Shown here piece after piece: positions 1-8,028 of a stretch of DNA of 22,482 nt (the stretch's first letter is position 1; every line of letters starts with the position of its first letter). The DNA is from DATMXS01 sp050260275. GTDB taxonomy: Bacteria > Acidobacteriota > Terriglobia > Bryobacterales > Bryobacteraceae. The translations under genes and the position numbers were made by a program. The notes under the pieces are model-generated. The model was not told where the DNA came from, ran no database searches, and saw only the letters and a program-made list of their open reading frames with translations. The stretch spans positions 1 to 22,482 of the forward strand of contig JBLNBX010000259.1 in the NCBI GenBank assembly GCA_050260275.1, read 5' to 3'.

Positions 1-1
1 C

Positions 2-745
2 TATTACGGCGCTAAGTCGCTGGGCGAAACCGCCGAGAGCCTTTTCTCCCCTGCGCTGTTCCGCTTAGCCGAGGCGGGATCCACAATCTCCGCGCGCGAT
101 TGGACGATCCGCAACTATGGCGCAATCTACGTCGTCCCGGCCCTGGTTGCTTTGATGGTTCTCGTGGCCGTCTGGTCGGCCCTGCGGCGCAAGGAGTTGG
201 ACTTGGCGCTCACCGGCGGGGCGCTCGCCGCGACGGTCGTGCTTCTGATCGCCGCTCACCGCCTCGCCGGCGTGCTCTACCCTCTGGACAGAACCGGCAT
301 TGCTCTCGCGTTCCTGTTCACGCTCGGGCTGCTCTTATTGATCCGGGAAGGGAGGTCGCGCGCCGGTTTGCCCATTGCCGTCCCCGCCGCGCTGCTTCTC
401 TGTTTCATGTTGTGGCGGTTCATCGCTCTGTACGACACGAGGTCTGTAGACCAGTGGCGGTACGACGCCTCAACGAAGCAGATGATGCGGGTTCTGCGCA
501 TTGATGCCGGGGACCGCCAGGTACGCGTCGCCGCGACCTGGACTCTCAAGCCCAGCTTCAAGTTCTACCGCCGCATGTGGCGTCTCGAATCGTTGCCTAC
601 GGAAGCCGGAAATCCAACCGAAGGGGAGTACGACTACTACCTGCTGGACCCCATGGACCGCGCGCTAGTCAAGGAACGCTCGCTCGAGCCTCTCTTTGAG
701 AGCTCCATATCGGGCGCAATTCTTGCCCGGCCGTGCCCTCGCTAG
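2..745 (+). CDS. Polytopic membrane protein, C-terminal part (5' end outside window)
   Basis: The frame is open from base 2 to a TAG at 743-745, so only the last 247 residues are visible and the start lies upstream. The visible part has a soluble stretch, about four hydrophobic membrane segments (roughly residues 42-58, 68-85, 92-110 and 117-137), then a polar C-terminal domain of about 100 residues rich in Trp, Tyr and Arg. Several transmembrane helices followed by a soluble tail resemble the C-terminal half of PMT/family-39-type glycosyltransferases or related envelope proteins, but no catalytic motif is in view and I do not assign a function. The gene converges on lptD with a 51-base gap that shows no clear terminator. 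Confidence 0.75.
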   Translation, partial: YYGAKSLGETAESLFSPALFRLAEAGSTISARDWTIRNYGAIYVVPALVALMVLVAVWSALRRKELDLALTGGALAATVVLLIAAHRLAGVLYPLDRTGIALAFLFTLGLLLLIREGRSRAGLPIAVPAALLLCFMLWRFIALYDTRSVDQWRYDASTKQMMRVLRIDAGDRQVRVAATWTLKPSFKFYRRMWRLESLPTEAGNPTEGEYDYYLLDPMDRALVKERSLEPLFESSISGAILARPCPR

Positions 746-796
746 TGCGCCGGCATTGCCGCGCCCCGGCCGCGCGAGCGCCCGCCGTGCGCCGTC

Positions 797-3151
797 TTAG
801 AACAACCTCTCCTGCTTTTTCAGCGTCCCGAACGAACCGATGTTCGCAACCGTGAACGCCATCCGGAACTGGTTTTCGTTCCGGAACCCCAGCCGCCGGT
901 ACTGCACGCTGAAGCCGCAGCAATCCGTGTTATAGGTCACCTGCGTGGTCGCGTGGATCATCTGCGACGTGCGGAAATCGTATATCCCGCTGAAGGCGGC
1001 GTTCCATCCGCGGCGGTTGTCGTCGCCGATGCCGAACATCGTCCGCAGCTCGTTAGCAGCGGGCGTGAGCAGCTTGTCCGCTCCGTCAATTCCGGGTATG
1101 CGTATCGAACGCACGATACTGTGGCCCACCGAGATGAAGTACACGCCCCGGCGCGCATCCGCGCTGATCGTGCTGTTCGTGATCCGCTTCGACCGCATCG
1201 TGTCGTAGTCGGCCCGCCACTCGATTCCGAAGCCGGGGATGGGGCTCATCCGAAGCACGGATACGATTGGCGAGTAGTTCCTGGGCCGGTCGAGAAACGT
1301 GTACGGCGTTAGGTCGAGAGCGCTCGTCACCACGTTGCGCCGGCCCGGCGATACCGCGCCCCCGAAGTCCGGATCGAAGTACCGCCGCATCCACAGTTCC
1401 CAGGAAAGCACCTCTTCCACGCGGTCCCCGCGCTTTGCGTAGAGGCGGTTGGTGAGCGACGCCTCGGCCTCGGTGGTGTTCGAGTACAGCTCGGTCTCGT
1501 CGAACGGAATGTAATCGTCAAACGCGCTGCCGATGCCCGAAACGTGCCGGAACGAGAGGCGTGGCTCGATGACGTGCTTCACCTTGTCACCCATCCAGCC
1601 GGGGCCGTCGTAGGTGCGCGAGAGCGACGGCGGCACGATGGCGACCGTGAACTCCTTCCCGAACCGGTTGACGTCGCTGCCGCGTATCTGGCCGCTCTCG
1701 TCGCGGCTGGAGCCCCAGCAGGTCTCCCGCACGGCGAAGCTCGGGATGATGTTTATGTCCTTCCAGCGGAACGCGGTCATCACGCGCGGGTACAGGTCCA
1801 CGCGATCCATGAGCTGCCGCGTCTGGAACAGCGGCTGGCTGCGCCTGAGCAGCGCCGCGCTCGACTCCCAGGAGAACCACAGCGGCACGTCGCGGAACAC
1901 CCGCCGGTCGCGGCTCACGAGTCTGATTTCCGGCAGCTTGCGGATGCTCACCGACTGGTCCTCAGTGAAACCCTCGAACTGGAACGCCTCCACCCGCGTG
2001 AAGGCGAAGTCGAGGTTGTAGGTTGACCAGTCCTTGCTCAGCGACGCAACCGAATGCACCTCCGACTGCACGGCCTCGGTGAAGGTCTCGGTAAACGCCC
2101 GCCGGAAGGTCATCGACGAGAGGTAGTTTATTTCGGCGCGCGCGTACCAGTTGTCAGGCAGGCCGGCGCTGCCTTTGAACGCGAACAGGAAGCCGCCCTG
2201 CTTGTTGCGGCTGCCGTCGCTCAGCTTCTCGCCGCGGTCGTTGACTCCGTAAAGATAGGCGTCGAAATCGGACGTTTCCGTGGGCCGGCCGCGGAGATCA
2301 AACGTGTGAGCTAAACCGCGCTGCGTAAAGTACTGTGAACGGTAGCTCGCGTCATAGCTTCGGTTGATCGCCCAGTAGTAGCCCGCGCCTACCATCTTGC
2401 CGCGCCGTGAGCTGTTGCCCACGTTAGGAGTAAGGAACCCACTCCTTCGCGGGTAGCGCTCGAGCGATTTCCGGAAAAACGGCGCGTAGAAAATCGGGAT
2501 CCCCTTCAGCCAGAACACGGCGTGCTTAGCCGTCGCGCGCTCGTTCGGGATCACCTCGAACTTCGGCGACCGCAGCTTCCACCATGCGGCGGGCATCTCG
2601 CAATCCGTGATGAAGCCGTTGTAGACGACGTAGCGGTCCTTGTGCTGCTCGGCCCAGGCGCCCTCAAAATAGTAAGGATTGGCCGAGTGCAACAGTCCCG
2701 GGCGCCGGTCCGGGTTGACCGGCGCGGAGCCTCGAACCTTGATGAACAGCCCGGTATCCTCTCCGAGGTCGTACTCGGCCTTCTCGGCCCACAGTTGCTC
2801 TCCGCCGATATGCCGGAGGTGAACGTTGCCGCGCGCCTCGGCCCGCTCGGTGGATTCGTCGTAGTCGATCTCGTCCGCGCTCAGCGCCAGGGTGTCCGTC
2901 TCTATATACGCCGCCCCGCGTAGGCGGTATACCGAGCGGTCTTTCTCCCACGAGGTGGCCTGGAAGTACACTTCTCCGCGCGCGACCTTATTCGGGAGTT
3001 CTATCCGTTGCGATTCCTGCCCCGAGGCGGCACCCACTCCCGCCACGGCGAATATAAGGGCAAAATTGACGTGACAATACTTTAAAAATGTGATACTAAG
3101 TCGTTGAAAGGACACGCGCACCACACAACGCTGGACGACGCCAACCGTCAT
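797..3151 (-). CDS. lptD: LPS-assembly protein LptD (outer-membrane barrel)
   Basis: LptD is the outer-membrane beta-barrel that, with the LptE plug, inserts lipopolysaccharide into the outer leaflet. From the ATG at 3151 the protein has 784 residues, the family's usual size. A hydrophobic segment (about residues 28-43) ends in AASGQ, a likely signal-peptide cleavage region. An OstA/LptD N-terminal domain follows (about 55-160) with the typical alternation in ALSADEIDYDESTERAEARG. The rest is barrel-like, with alternating aromatic and polar strands and a terminal Phe (QERLF). A Cys-Cys pair near the end (DCCGFSVQYR) matches the place of the C-terminal cysteines used in the E. coli LptD disulfides. 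Start choice is uncertain: GTG at 3115 gives a shorter, more typical signal peptide, and neither start has a well-spaced ribosome site. The 5' end (3050-3100) is unusually AT-rich. Confidence 0.9.
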   Translation of the reverse strand: MTVGVVQRCVVRVSFQRLSITFLKYCHVNFALIFAVAGVGAASGQESQRIELPNKVARGEVYFQATSWEKDRSVYRLRGAAYIETDTLALSADEIDYDESTERAEARGNVHLRHIGGEQLWAEKAEYDLGEDTGLFIKVRGSAPVNPDRRPGLLHSANPYYFEGAWAEQHKDRYVVYNGFITDCEMPAAWWKLRSPKFEVIPNERATAKHAVFWLKGIPIFYAPFFRKSLERYPRRSGFLTPNVGNSSRRGKMVGAGYYWAINRSYDASYRSQYFTQRGLAHTFDLRGRPTETSDFDAYLYGVNDRGEKLSDGSRNKQGGFLFAFKGSAGLPDNWYARAEINYLSSMTFRRAFTETFTEAVQSEVHSVASLSKDWSTYNLDFAFTRVEAFQFEGFTEDQSVSIRKLPEIRLVSRDRRVFRDVPLWFSWESSAALLRRSQPLFQTRQLMDRVDLYPRVMTAFRWKDINIIPSFAVRETCWGSSRDESGQIRGSDVNRFGKEFTVAIVPPSLSRTYDGPGWMGDKVKHVIEPRLSFRHVSGIGSAFDDYIPFDETELYSNTTEAEASLTNRLYAKRGDRVEEVLSWELWMRRYFDPDFGGAVSPGRRNVVTSALDLTPYTFLDRPRNYSPIVSVLRMSPIPGFGIEWRADYDTMRSKRITNSTISADARRGVYFISVGHSIVRSIRIPGIDGADKLLTPAANELRTMFGIGDDNRRGWNAAFSGIYDFRTSQMIHATTQVTYNTDCCGFSVQYRRLGFRNENQFRMAFTVANIGSFGTLKKQERLF
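3066..3094 (+). promoter_or_regulatory. Possible promoter for the RDD gene inside the lptD 5' end
   Basis: TTGACG (3066-3071), a 17-base spacer and TGTGAT (3089-3094) read toward the RDD gene. They lie in an AT-rich island in otherwise GC-rich DNA. The -35 box is good and the -10 box matches 4 of 6. The island also encodes the lptD signal peptide, so its composition may have that cause instead. Confidence 0.3.
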
Positions 3152-3176
3152 CCTATCACGACGCGGCGGCCGGAAA

Positions 3177-3995
3177 GTGCTGGGACGCGCGACGGCTGGC
3201 GTGCGTTGCACCTGCGGAACAGTTCTAAGTGACGAGCACCGCTGCCCCCACTGCGGGCGGCGCGTTCAGCGTGTCCTCATGCCCGATACCGCTCCGGGAG
3301 CCGTTGCGATCCAGCCGGAGCAAGCCTCTGATTTGCCGCGCGATGCCGCCAGGGCGGCCGGCAAGCCGCGGCAGGCGAGCCTGTTCGGCGGCCAAAAGGT
3401 GATACCGTTCGAGGCTCTCGCGGCAACGCGGCGCCAGTACGGACGCAGGCGCGAGGCGGCCCGAACGCCCACTGACCGCGCGGCGGCTCGCGCCGCACAG
3501 ACCACTCTCGAACTCCGCGTGCCCGAGGTGGCGAGGCCCCGGACAGCCGATTACCGTTACGCGCATGTGGCCGACATGGGCATGCGTGCCCGCGCGGCGG
3601 CTATCGACGCATTGTTCTGCCTGGCGGCCATCGGTATCTTTGCCGCCACGTTCCATTTGGTGGGGGGCGAGTTCTGCTTCACCCGCGCAACGCTGCCCTG
3701 GTGGGCGGCCGCCGCGCTCCTGGTGTCCGGTTCCTACCACCTGATCTTCGCGCTTGCCGGAACGAACACCGCCGGGATGGCGTGCTGCCGCCTCGCGGTA
3801 GTGAGCTTCGACGGCGTCCCTGCGCGCCCGAGGGCGCGCGTCGCGCGGCTGTTCTGGGCCGTGGTGGGCATGGCCTCCGTGGGACTGGGGATCGCATGGG
3901 CGCTGCTAGACGACGAGCGCCTGACCTGGCACGACATGATCACTAAGACCTTCCCGACGCCACTTGAGCCTGCCGGCGCACCGCGCCGAGGCTAA
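3177..3995 (+). CDS. RDD-family membrane protein with N-terminal zinc ribbon
   Basis: The product has about 272 residues. It opens with a small zinc-ribbon-like motif (CTCG, then CPHCG 12 residues on). About 100 polar, Arg- and Ala-rich residues follow that look unstructured. From about residue 135 there is an RDD domain: MGMRARAAAIDALF carries the diagnostic Arg and Asp before the first helix, two further hydrophobic helices follow, and the closing LTWHDMITKT matches the usual end of the domain. RDD proteins are inner-membrane proteins, some linked to Na+/H+ transport; the role here is unknown. The start is GTG at 3177, but GTG at 3201 would put the zinc ribbon right at the N-terminus and is equally plausible. 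The gene is divergent from lptD with at most about 50 bases between starts. Confidence 0.8.
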   Translation: MLGRATAGVRCTCGTVLSDEHRCPHCGRRVQRVLMPDTAPGAVAIQPEQASDLPRDAARAAGKPRQASLFGGQKVIPFEALAATRRQYGRRREAARTPTDRAAARAAQTTLELRVPEVARPRTADYRYAHVADMGMRARAAAIDALFCLAAIGIFAATFHLVGGEFCFTRATLPWWAAAALLVSGSYHLIFALAGTNTAGMACCRLAVVSFDGVPARPRARVARLFWAVVGMASVGLGIAWALLDDERLTWHDMITKTFPTPLEPAGAPRRG

Positions 3996-4070
3996 CCTCC
4001 GCGATAGACTCCGCTTTCGGTTGTGAATTGTTTTTCATGTTTGTGTTTCAATTGACAGCAGGGGAACACC

Positions 4071-5453
4071 ATGCGCATCCAATTCGACGACCGGAACCTG
4101 ACGGCTGAGATGGTGGGCGACGTCCACGGAATCACCCGTGGCGAGCTCAAACAGCACTCTCCGAAGGCGTTCGACGTGCTCGCCGCCTTCAAGAAGACGG
4201 TGGAGGACGGCGCTATCGGCTTTCCCCACCTTCCTTTCCAGAACTCGGTGGCGAGGGAGATTCTCAAGTACGCGAGAGATGTACGGGGCTCCTACGAAAC
4301 GGTTTGCCTGGTTGGCATCGGCGGCAGCGCGCTGGGCGCATGGGCGATAGACTGCGCTCTGCGCGGCCCGCACCCGGTGCAGCGCGCCTTTTCGCGCGAC
4401 AACCCGCGGCTCGTGATCCTGGACAACGTCGATCCCGAGTTCATAGCGCTGGCGCTGGACTCGATGAACGCGAAGAAGACCCTGGTTGTCGTGGTGGCGA
4501 AGTCCGGCTCGACAGCCGAGACCGTCGCTGTGTTCCAGATCGTGCGCGAGTGGATGCGAAAGAAGCTCGGGCGCAAGGCGTCGCAGCGCATAGTGGCGGT
4601 AACCACCGAGAACAAGGGCGACCTGTACGAGCTGGCCGTGCGCGAAGGCTACCGCCTGTTCTTCATACCGGCGAACGTGGGCGGACGCTTCAGCGTTCTG
4701 TCGCCCGTCGGCATGCTTCCGGCCGCGCTAACCGGCATCGACATACGGAAGATGTTCAAGGGCGCCATGCAGATGACGCACCTGTGCTGGCAGGACGATC
4801 TCCAGAAGAACATCGCGCTGCGCGCCGCCCTGATGCACTGGCTGTCGCTGGTTACAAACGACAAACCGATTCAGGTGGCCTTCCCCTACTCGAACCTGCT
4901 GTGGGGAACGGCCTTCTGGTTCCGCCAGCTCTGGGCGGAATCGCTCGGGAAATCGCACCAGCGCTCGGGCGAGTACGTGAACATTGGGCAGACGCCCGTC
5001 GCCGCACTGGGCGCGACGGACCAGCACTCGCAGGTGCAGCTCTATATCGAGGGCCCGAACGACAAGGTCGTGACGTTCTGGGCCGTCGCAAAGCACCGCG
5101 ACGCGGGCAGGATCCCCAAGGGCAAGCTCGGCCTGCAGGCGTTCGATTACCTTGGCGGGCAGACGCTCGAAAAGCTGATCGACTCCGAGCGGCGCTCCAC
5201 GGAGGCGGCGCTCGTCGAGGCCGGCCGGCCGAACTGCACTTTTACGCTCGACCGCGTCGACGAGGAGCACTTAGGGGCGTTCTTCCAACTGCTTGAGTTT
5301 GAAACGGCTTTCATGGGCGAGCTGCTGGATATCGACGCGTTCGACCAGCCCGGCGTCGAGCTTGGAAAGCAGTTCACCTACGGCCTGATGGGCCGCCCCG
5401 GCTTCGAGGCGTTCGCGGACCGCTTCGAGCAGTACGAGAAAAAGCGCGGCTAG
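4071..5453 (+). CDS. pgi: Glucose-6-phosphate isomerase
   Basis: This enzyme interconverts glucose-6-phosphate and fructose-6-phosphate in the cytoplasm, for glycolysis and sugar-precursor supply. The 460-residue length fits the shorter bacterial PGI type. Visible signatures are the first sugar-phosphate-binding segment (VGIGGSALGAWAID, about residue 82), the SIS-type loop VVVAKSGSTAETV (about 140), the PGI signature region NVGGRFSVLSPVGMLPA, the stretch GATDQHSQVQLYIEG holding the catalytic-region His, and QPGVELGK near the C-terminus with the conserved Lys. A purine-rich AGGGGA stands 6-7 bases before the ATG. The gene stands alone: RDD ends 75 bases upstream, and the hydrogenase operon starts 120 bases downstream. 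Confidence 0.95.
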   Translation: MRIQFDDRNLTAEMVGDVHGITRGELKQHSPKAFDVLAAFKKTVEDGAIGFPHLPFQNSVAREILKYARDVRGSYETVCLVGIGGSALGAWAIDCALRGPHPVQRAFSRDNPRLVILDNVDPEFIALALDSMNAKKTLVVVVAKSGSTAETVAVFQIVREWMRKKLGRKASQRIVAVTTENKGDLYELAVREGYRLFFIPANVGGRFSVLSPVGMLPAALTGIDIRKMFKGAMQMTHLCWQDDLQKNIALRAALMHWLSLVTNDKPIQVAFPYSNLLWGTAFWFRQLWAESLGKSHQRSGEYVNIGQTPVAALGATDQHSQVQLYIEGPNDKVVTFWAVAKHRDAGRIPKGKLGLQAFDYLGGQTLEKLIDSERRSTEAALVEAGRPNCTFTLDRVDEEHLGAFFQLLEFETAFMGELLDIDAFDQPGVELGKQFTYGLMGRPGFEAFADRFEQYEKKRG

Positions 5454-5573
5454 AGGCCGCCCCCCCTGCCACGCCGCCCGGCGCGGGCGCGCGGGTGCGA
5501 ATGACCTCTTGAATTGCGGTCCGCTATGGACCAAACTGGGATTCCTGCGGCTAGACTGCCCCAAGGAGGCACG

Positions 5574-6707
5574 ATGCCATTGGCTCCCTCCGCTGCGCCG
5601 GCGGTGATCGACTTACCGGCGCTGGCTTCGCTTATACCCCTTCTTGCTGCGCGCGGCTACGAGGTTATAGGTCCCGTTGTCCGTGACGCCGCTGTGGTCT
5701 ACGACGTAGTCGAGAAACTCGAGGATCTTCCCGCGGGCTGGACTGACGAGCAGGATGCCGGGCGCTACCGCCTGGTGCAGACAGGCGGCCCGGAGGTGTT
5801 TGGGTACACAGTCCCGGCGCAGAGCTGCAAGAGATACCTGCATCCGCCGGAGGTGCTGGTGTTCGACGGGCTCCGCGACAACGGCGATTTCCGCATCGTC
5901 CCGCCGGTGCCCATAACGACGAAGTATGCATTCCTCGGCGTGCGCCCCTGCGACGTGGCGGCCATCGCCGTGCAGGACCGCGTGTTTTTGGCGGATCGCT
6001 ACCTCGAGCGCGGCTATAACGTGCGCCGGTCGAACGCCCTGATCATCGCGGCTAACTGCACGCGCGCATCCCGCACCTGTTTTTGCGAGTCGATGAAGAC
6101 GGGCCCGCGCGCCAAGGGCGGCTTCGACCTCTGCCTGACGGAACTGGTGGGGGATGGACGCCACGAGTTTCTGGTAGAAACCGGCAGCGAGGCGGGCGCG
6201 GAACTGCTCGCGGAGCTGGAACACCGCCAGGCCACCGAAGCCGATATCGCCGAAGCGGAGGCCGCAATCAGCCGGGCCGGGCGCCAGACGCGAACGGTGC
6301 AGACCGAAGGCATAAAGGAACTGCTATACGAGAGCTTCGAGCACTCGCGTTGGGAAAAGACCGCCGGACGTTGCTTCGCCTGCGGCAACTGCACGATGGC
6401 TTGCCCCACCTGCTTCTGCAACACCATCGAGGAATCCCTGGACATTCCCGGCGAGCACGCCGAGCGGTGGCGCAAGTGGGATTCGTGCTTTACCGAACAG
6501 TTTTCCTACATCCACGGCGGAAGCGTGCGCCAGAGCGTGCGCTCGCGCTACCGCCAGTGGCTCACTCACAAGCTGGGGTCCTGGATAGATCAGTTCGGCA
6601 CGTCCGGATGCGTCGGCTGCGGCCGCTGCATCACCTGGTGCCCGGCAAAGATCGACATCACAGAGGAGGTGGCTGCCTTGGGCGGCCTGGAGGGACGCAA
6701 TGGATAG
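5574..6707 (+). CDS. hydB: Hydrogenase beta subunit-like 4Fe-4S dicluster protein (HydB-type)
   Basis: In HydBGDA-type (group 3b) NAD(P)-linked [NiFe]-hydrogenases the beta subunit relays electrons between the flavin (gamma) and small (delta) subunits. The 377-residue product has an N-terminal domain with FLGVRPCDVAAIAVQDRVF and CTRASRTCFCESM, typical of this family, and two C-terminal ferredoxin-like clusters: C267, C270, C273 and C277 in RCFACGNCTMACPTCFC, and C346, C349, C352 and C356 in GCVGCGRCITWCPAK. The ATG at 5574 is chosen over TTG 5514 and ATG 5526 because AAGGAGG stands 4 bases before it. The stop overlaps the next gene by 8 bases, indicating translational coupling. Anaerobic sulfite reductase A-type proteins share this architecture, but the partners favour hydrogenase. 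Confidence 0.88.
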   Translation: MPLAPSAAPAVIDLPALASLIPLLAARGYEVIGPVVRDAAVVYDVVEKLEDLPAGWTDEQDAGRYRLVQTGGPEVFGYTVPAQSCKRYLHPPEVLVFDGLRDNGDFRIVPPVPITTKYAFLGVRPCDVAAIAVQDRVFLADRYLERGYNVRRSNALIIAANCTRASRTCFCESMKTGPRAKGGFDLCLTELVGDGRHEFLVETGSEAGAELLAELEHRQATEADIAEAEAAISRAGRQTRTVQTEGIKELLYESFEHSRWEKTAGRCFACGNCTMACPTCFCNTIEESLDIPGEHAERWRKWDSCFTEQFSYIHGGSVRQSVRSRYRQWLTHKLGSWIDQFGTSGCVGCGRCITWCPAKIDITEEVAALGGLEGRNG

Positions 6708-7176
6708 TAAGGCGTTTGCGGAGGCCGTGCGCGACCATCCGTTCGTCGCGGGCCTCAAGCCCGCCTTCCTGGAAAAATTCGCCTCGCTCGCCCTCGAGGT
6801 GCAGTTCGGGCGCGACGAGAAAATCTTCCAGGAGGGTGAAACCAGCGGCCGGTTCTACCTTCTGCTTTCTGGCAAGGTGGCGCTGGAGGCTTCGGCGCCC
6901 GGCTGCATTCTTCGCATACAGACGCTCGGGGCGGGCGACGAACTGGGGTGGTCGTCCGTGGTCTCGGCGGAGGGCAAGCATTTTCAGGCGCGTTCGCTCG
7001 AGCCCGTGCGGGCACTTGCGTTCGACGGGCAGCGGCTGCGGCAGCTTTGCGAGCAGGAGCCGGCCTTCGGCTACGCAGTCATGCAGCGCCTGCTGCGCGT
7101 CGTGGCCGAGCGGCTGCAAGCAACGCGCATGCAGCTCATCGATATGTACGCGCCCCGGGGGTCCAAGCTGGTATGA
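6700..7176 (+). CDS. Stand-alone cyclic-nucleotide-binding-domain protein
   Basis: The 158-residue product has a Crp-type jelly-roll effector domain (about residues 10-130; hallmarks DEKIFQEGETSGRFYLLLSGKVAL and GDELGW) and a helical end, and stops there. There is no helix-turn-helix, so it is not a complete Crp/Fnr transcription factor. In the phosphate-binding cassette the Glu of GDELG is kept, but the Arg-Ser/Ala that contacts cyclic-nucleotide phosphate in CAP is not in the same place, so nucleotide binding is doubtful. GGAGGG stands 5 bases before the ATG. The gene overlaps hydB by 8 bases and hydG by 4 (ATGA), so it is made in step with the hydrogenase subunits and may be an accessory or regulatory subunit (inference). 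Confidence 0.82.
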   Translation: MDSKAFAEAVRDHPFVAGLKPAFLEKFASLALEVQFGRDEKIFQEGETSGRFYLLLSGKVALEASAPGCILRIQTLGAGDELGWSSVVSAEGKHFQARSLEPVRALAFDGQRLRQLCEQEPAFGYAVMQRLLRVVAERLQATRMQLIDMYAPRGSKLV

Positions 7177-8027
7177 CTCAACCCGTAACCACGCCCGCGC
7201 CGATGCCGCCGCCGCACATGCAGCCGGCGCGAGTGGCGTCCGTCCTGAAAGAAACGCACGACACCTTCACGCTGACGGTGGAGCCGCGCGGGCCGCAGCC
7301 CCTGGCCGGGTTCGCGCCCGGACAGTTCTCCATGCTGTACGTCTTCGGCATCGGCGAGCTGCCCATTTCCATCAGCGGCGATCCCTACGACGGCGGCAAG
7401 CTCGTCTATACGGTTCGCTCCGTAGGAAAGGCGACGCACGCGCTCGTGCACCGCAAGCCCGGCGACAGCATCGGCATCCGCGGCCCGTTCGGAACCAGTT
7501 GGCCCGTTGAGGAGGCGCGCGGGCGCGACGTGCTGATTGTTGCCGGCGGCATCGGGCTGGCGCCGCTTCGGCCGGCCATCCACCACATACTTCGCAACCG
7601 CGACGACTACATCCGCCTCATCATCATGTACGGCGCGCGCAGCCCCAGGGACCTGCTGTACCGCAAGCAGCTTGCCGAGTGGGGACGCCAGCCGGATACG
7701 CAGGTGCTGATGACGGTGGATTACGGTGGCGTGAACTGGCGCGGCTACGTCGGCGTCGTGACGACCCTTTTCAAGTACGTGCGTCTGCATCCGGGCCGCA
7801 CTACGGCCATGATCTGCGGCCCGGAGATCATGATGCGCTATGTCATCCGGGAACTCGAACGCAGGGGCCTGCCGCAATCCGACATCTATCTTTCGATGGA
7901 ACGCAATATGAAGTGCGCGCTCGGTTTCTGCGGGCACTGCCAGCTCGGCCCGTACTTCGTGTGCAAGGACGGCCCCATCTTCTCCTACGAACAGATGCAG
8001 CCCTGGCTGGAAAAATACGAGCTCTGA
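7173..8027 (+). CDS. hydG: Hydrogenase gamma subunit-like FAD/NAD(P)-binding protein (HydG-type)
   Basis: This is the flavoprotein that exchanges electrons with NAD(P)H in group 3b hydrogenases and related reductases. The 284-residue product has a ferredoxin-reductase FAD-binding barrel (about residues 20-110, ending in GIRGPFGTSWP), then a nucleotide-binding fold with VAGGIGLAPLRPAI (about residue 127) and MICGPEIMMRYVI (about 213). Four cysteines (C248, C253, C256, C264) in MKCALGFCGHCQLGPYFVC bind a [2Fe-2S] cluster, as in PyrK/HydG-type proteins. The start ATG at 7173 overlaps the previous stop as ATGA. The gene symbol follows the sulfhydrogenase gamma subunit and is not the radical-SAM HydG maturase of [FeFe]-hydrogenase. 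Confidence 0.9.
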   Translation: MTQPVTTPAPMPPPHMQPARVASVLKETHDTFTLTVEPRGPQPLAGFAPGQFSMLYVFGIGELPISISGDPYDGGKLVYTVRSVGKATHALVHRKPGDSIGIRGPFGTSWPVEEARGRDVLIVAGGIGLAPLRPAIHHILRNRDDYIRLIIMYGARSPRDLLYRKQLAEWGRQPDTQVLMTVDYGGVNWRGYVGVVTTLFKYVRLHPGRTTAMICGPEIMMRYVIRELERRGLPQSDIYLSMERNMKCALGFCGHCQLGPYFVCKDGPIFSYEQMQPWLEKYEL

Positions 8028-8028
8028 C

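Noticed and set aside
746..796. Bidirectional terminator between the first gene and lptD
   Set aside because: The gap is GC-rich with short repeats but has no stable unique hairpin or T-tract.
4304..5296. Long alternative open frame inside the pgi gene
   Set aside because: It is a frame shadow: high GC keeps frames open, its product is rich in Arg, Gly and Pro without family motifs, and pgi motifs run throughout the other frame.
6700..7176. Crp/Fnr transcription regulator of the hydrogenase operon
   Set aside because: The protein ends after the effector fold; no helix-turn-helix is present in frame or just after a possible frameshift.
6083..7510. Long open frame spanning hydB, the CNB gene and hydG
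   Set aside because: It crosses three genes with clear family motifs in their own frames; its composition is Arg/Pro-rich and protein-unlike.
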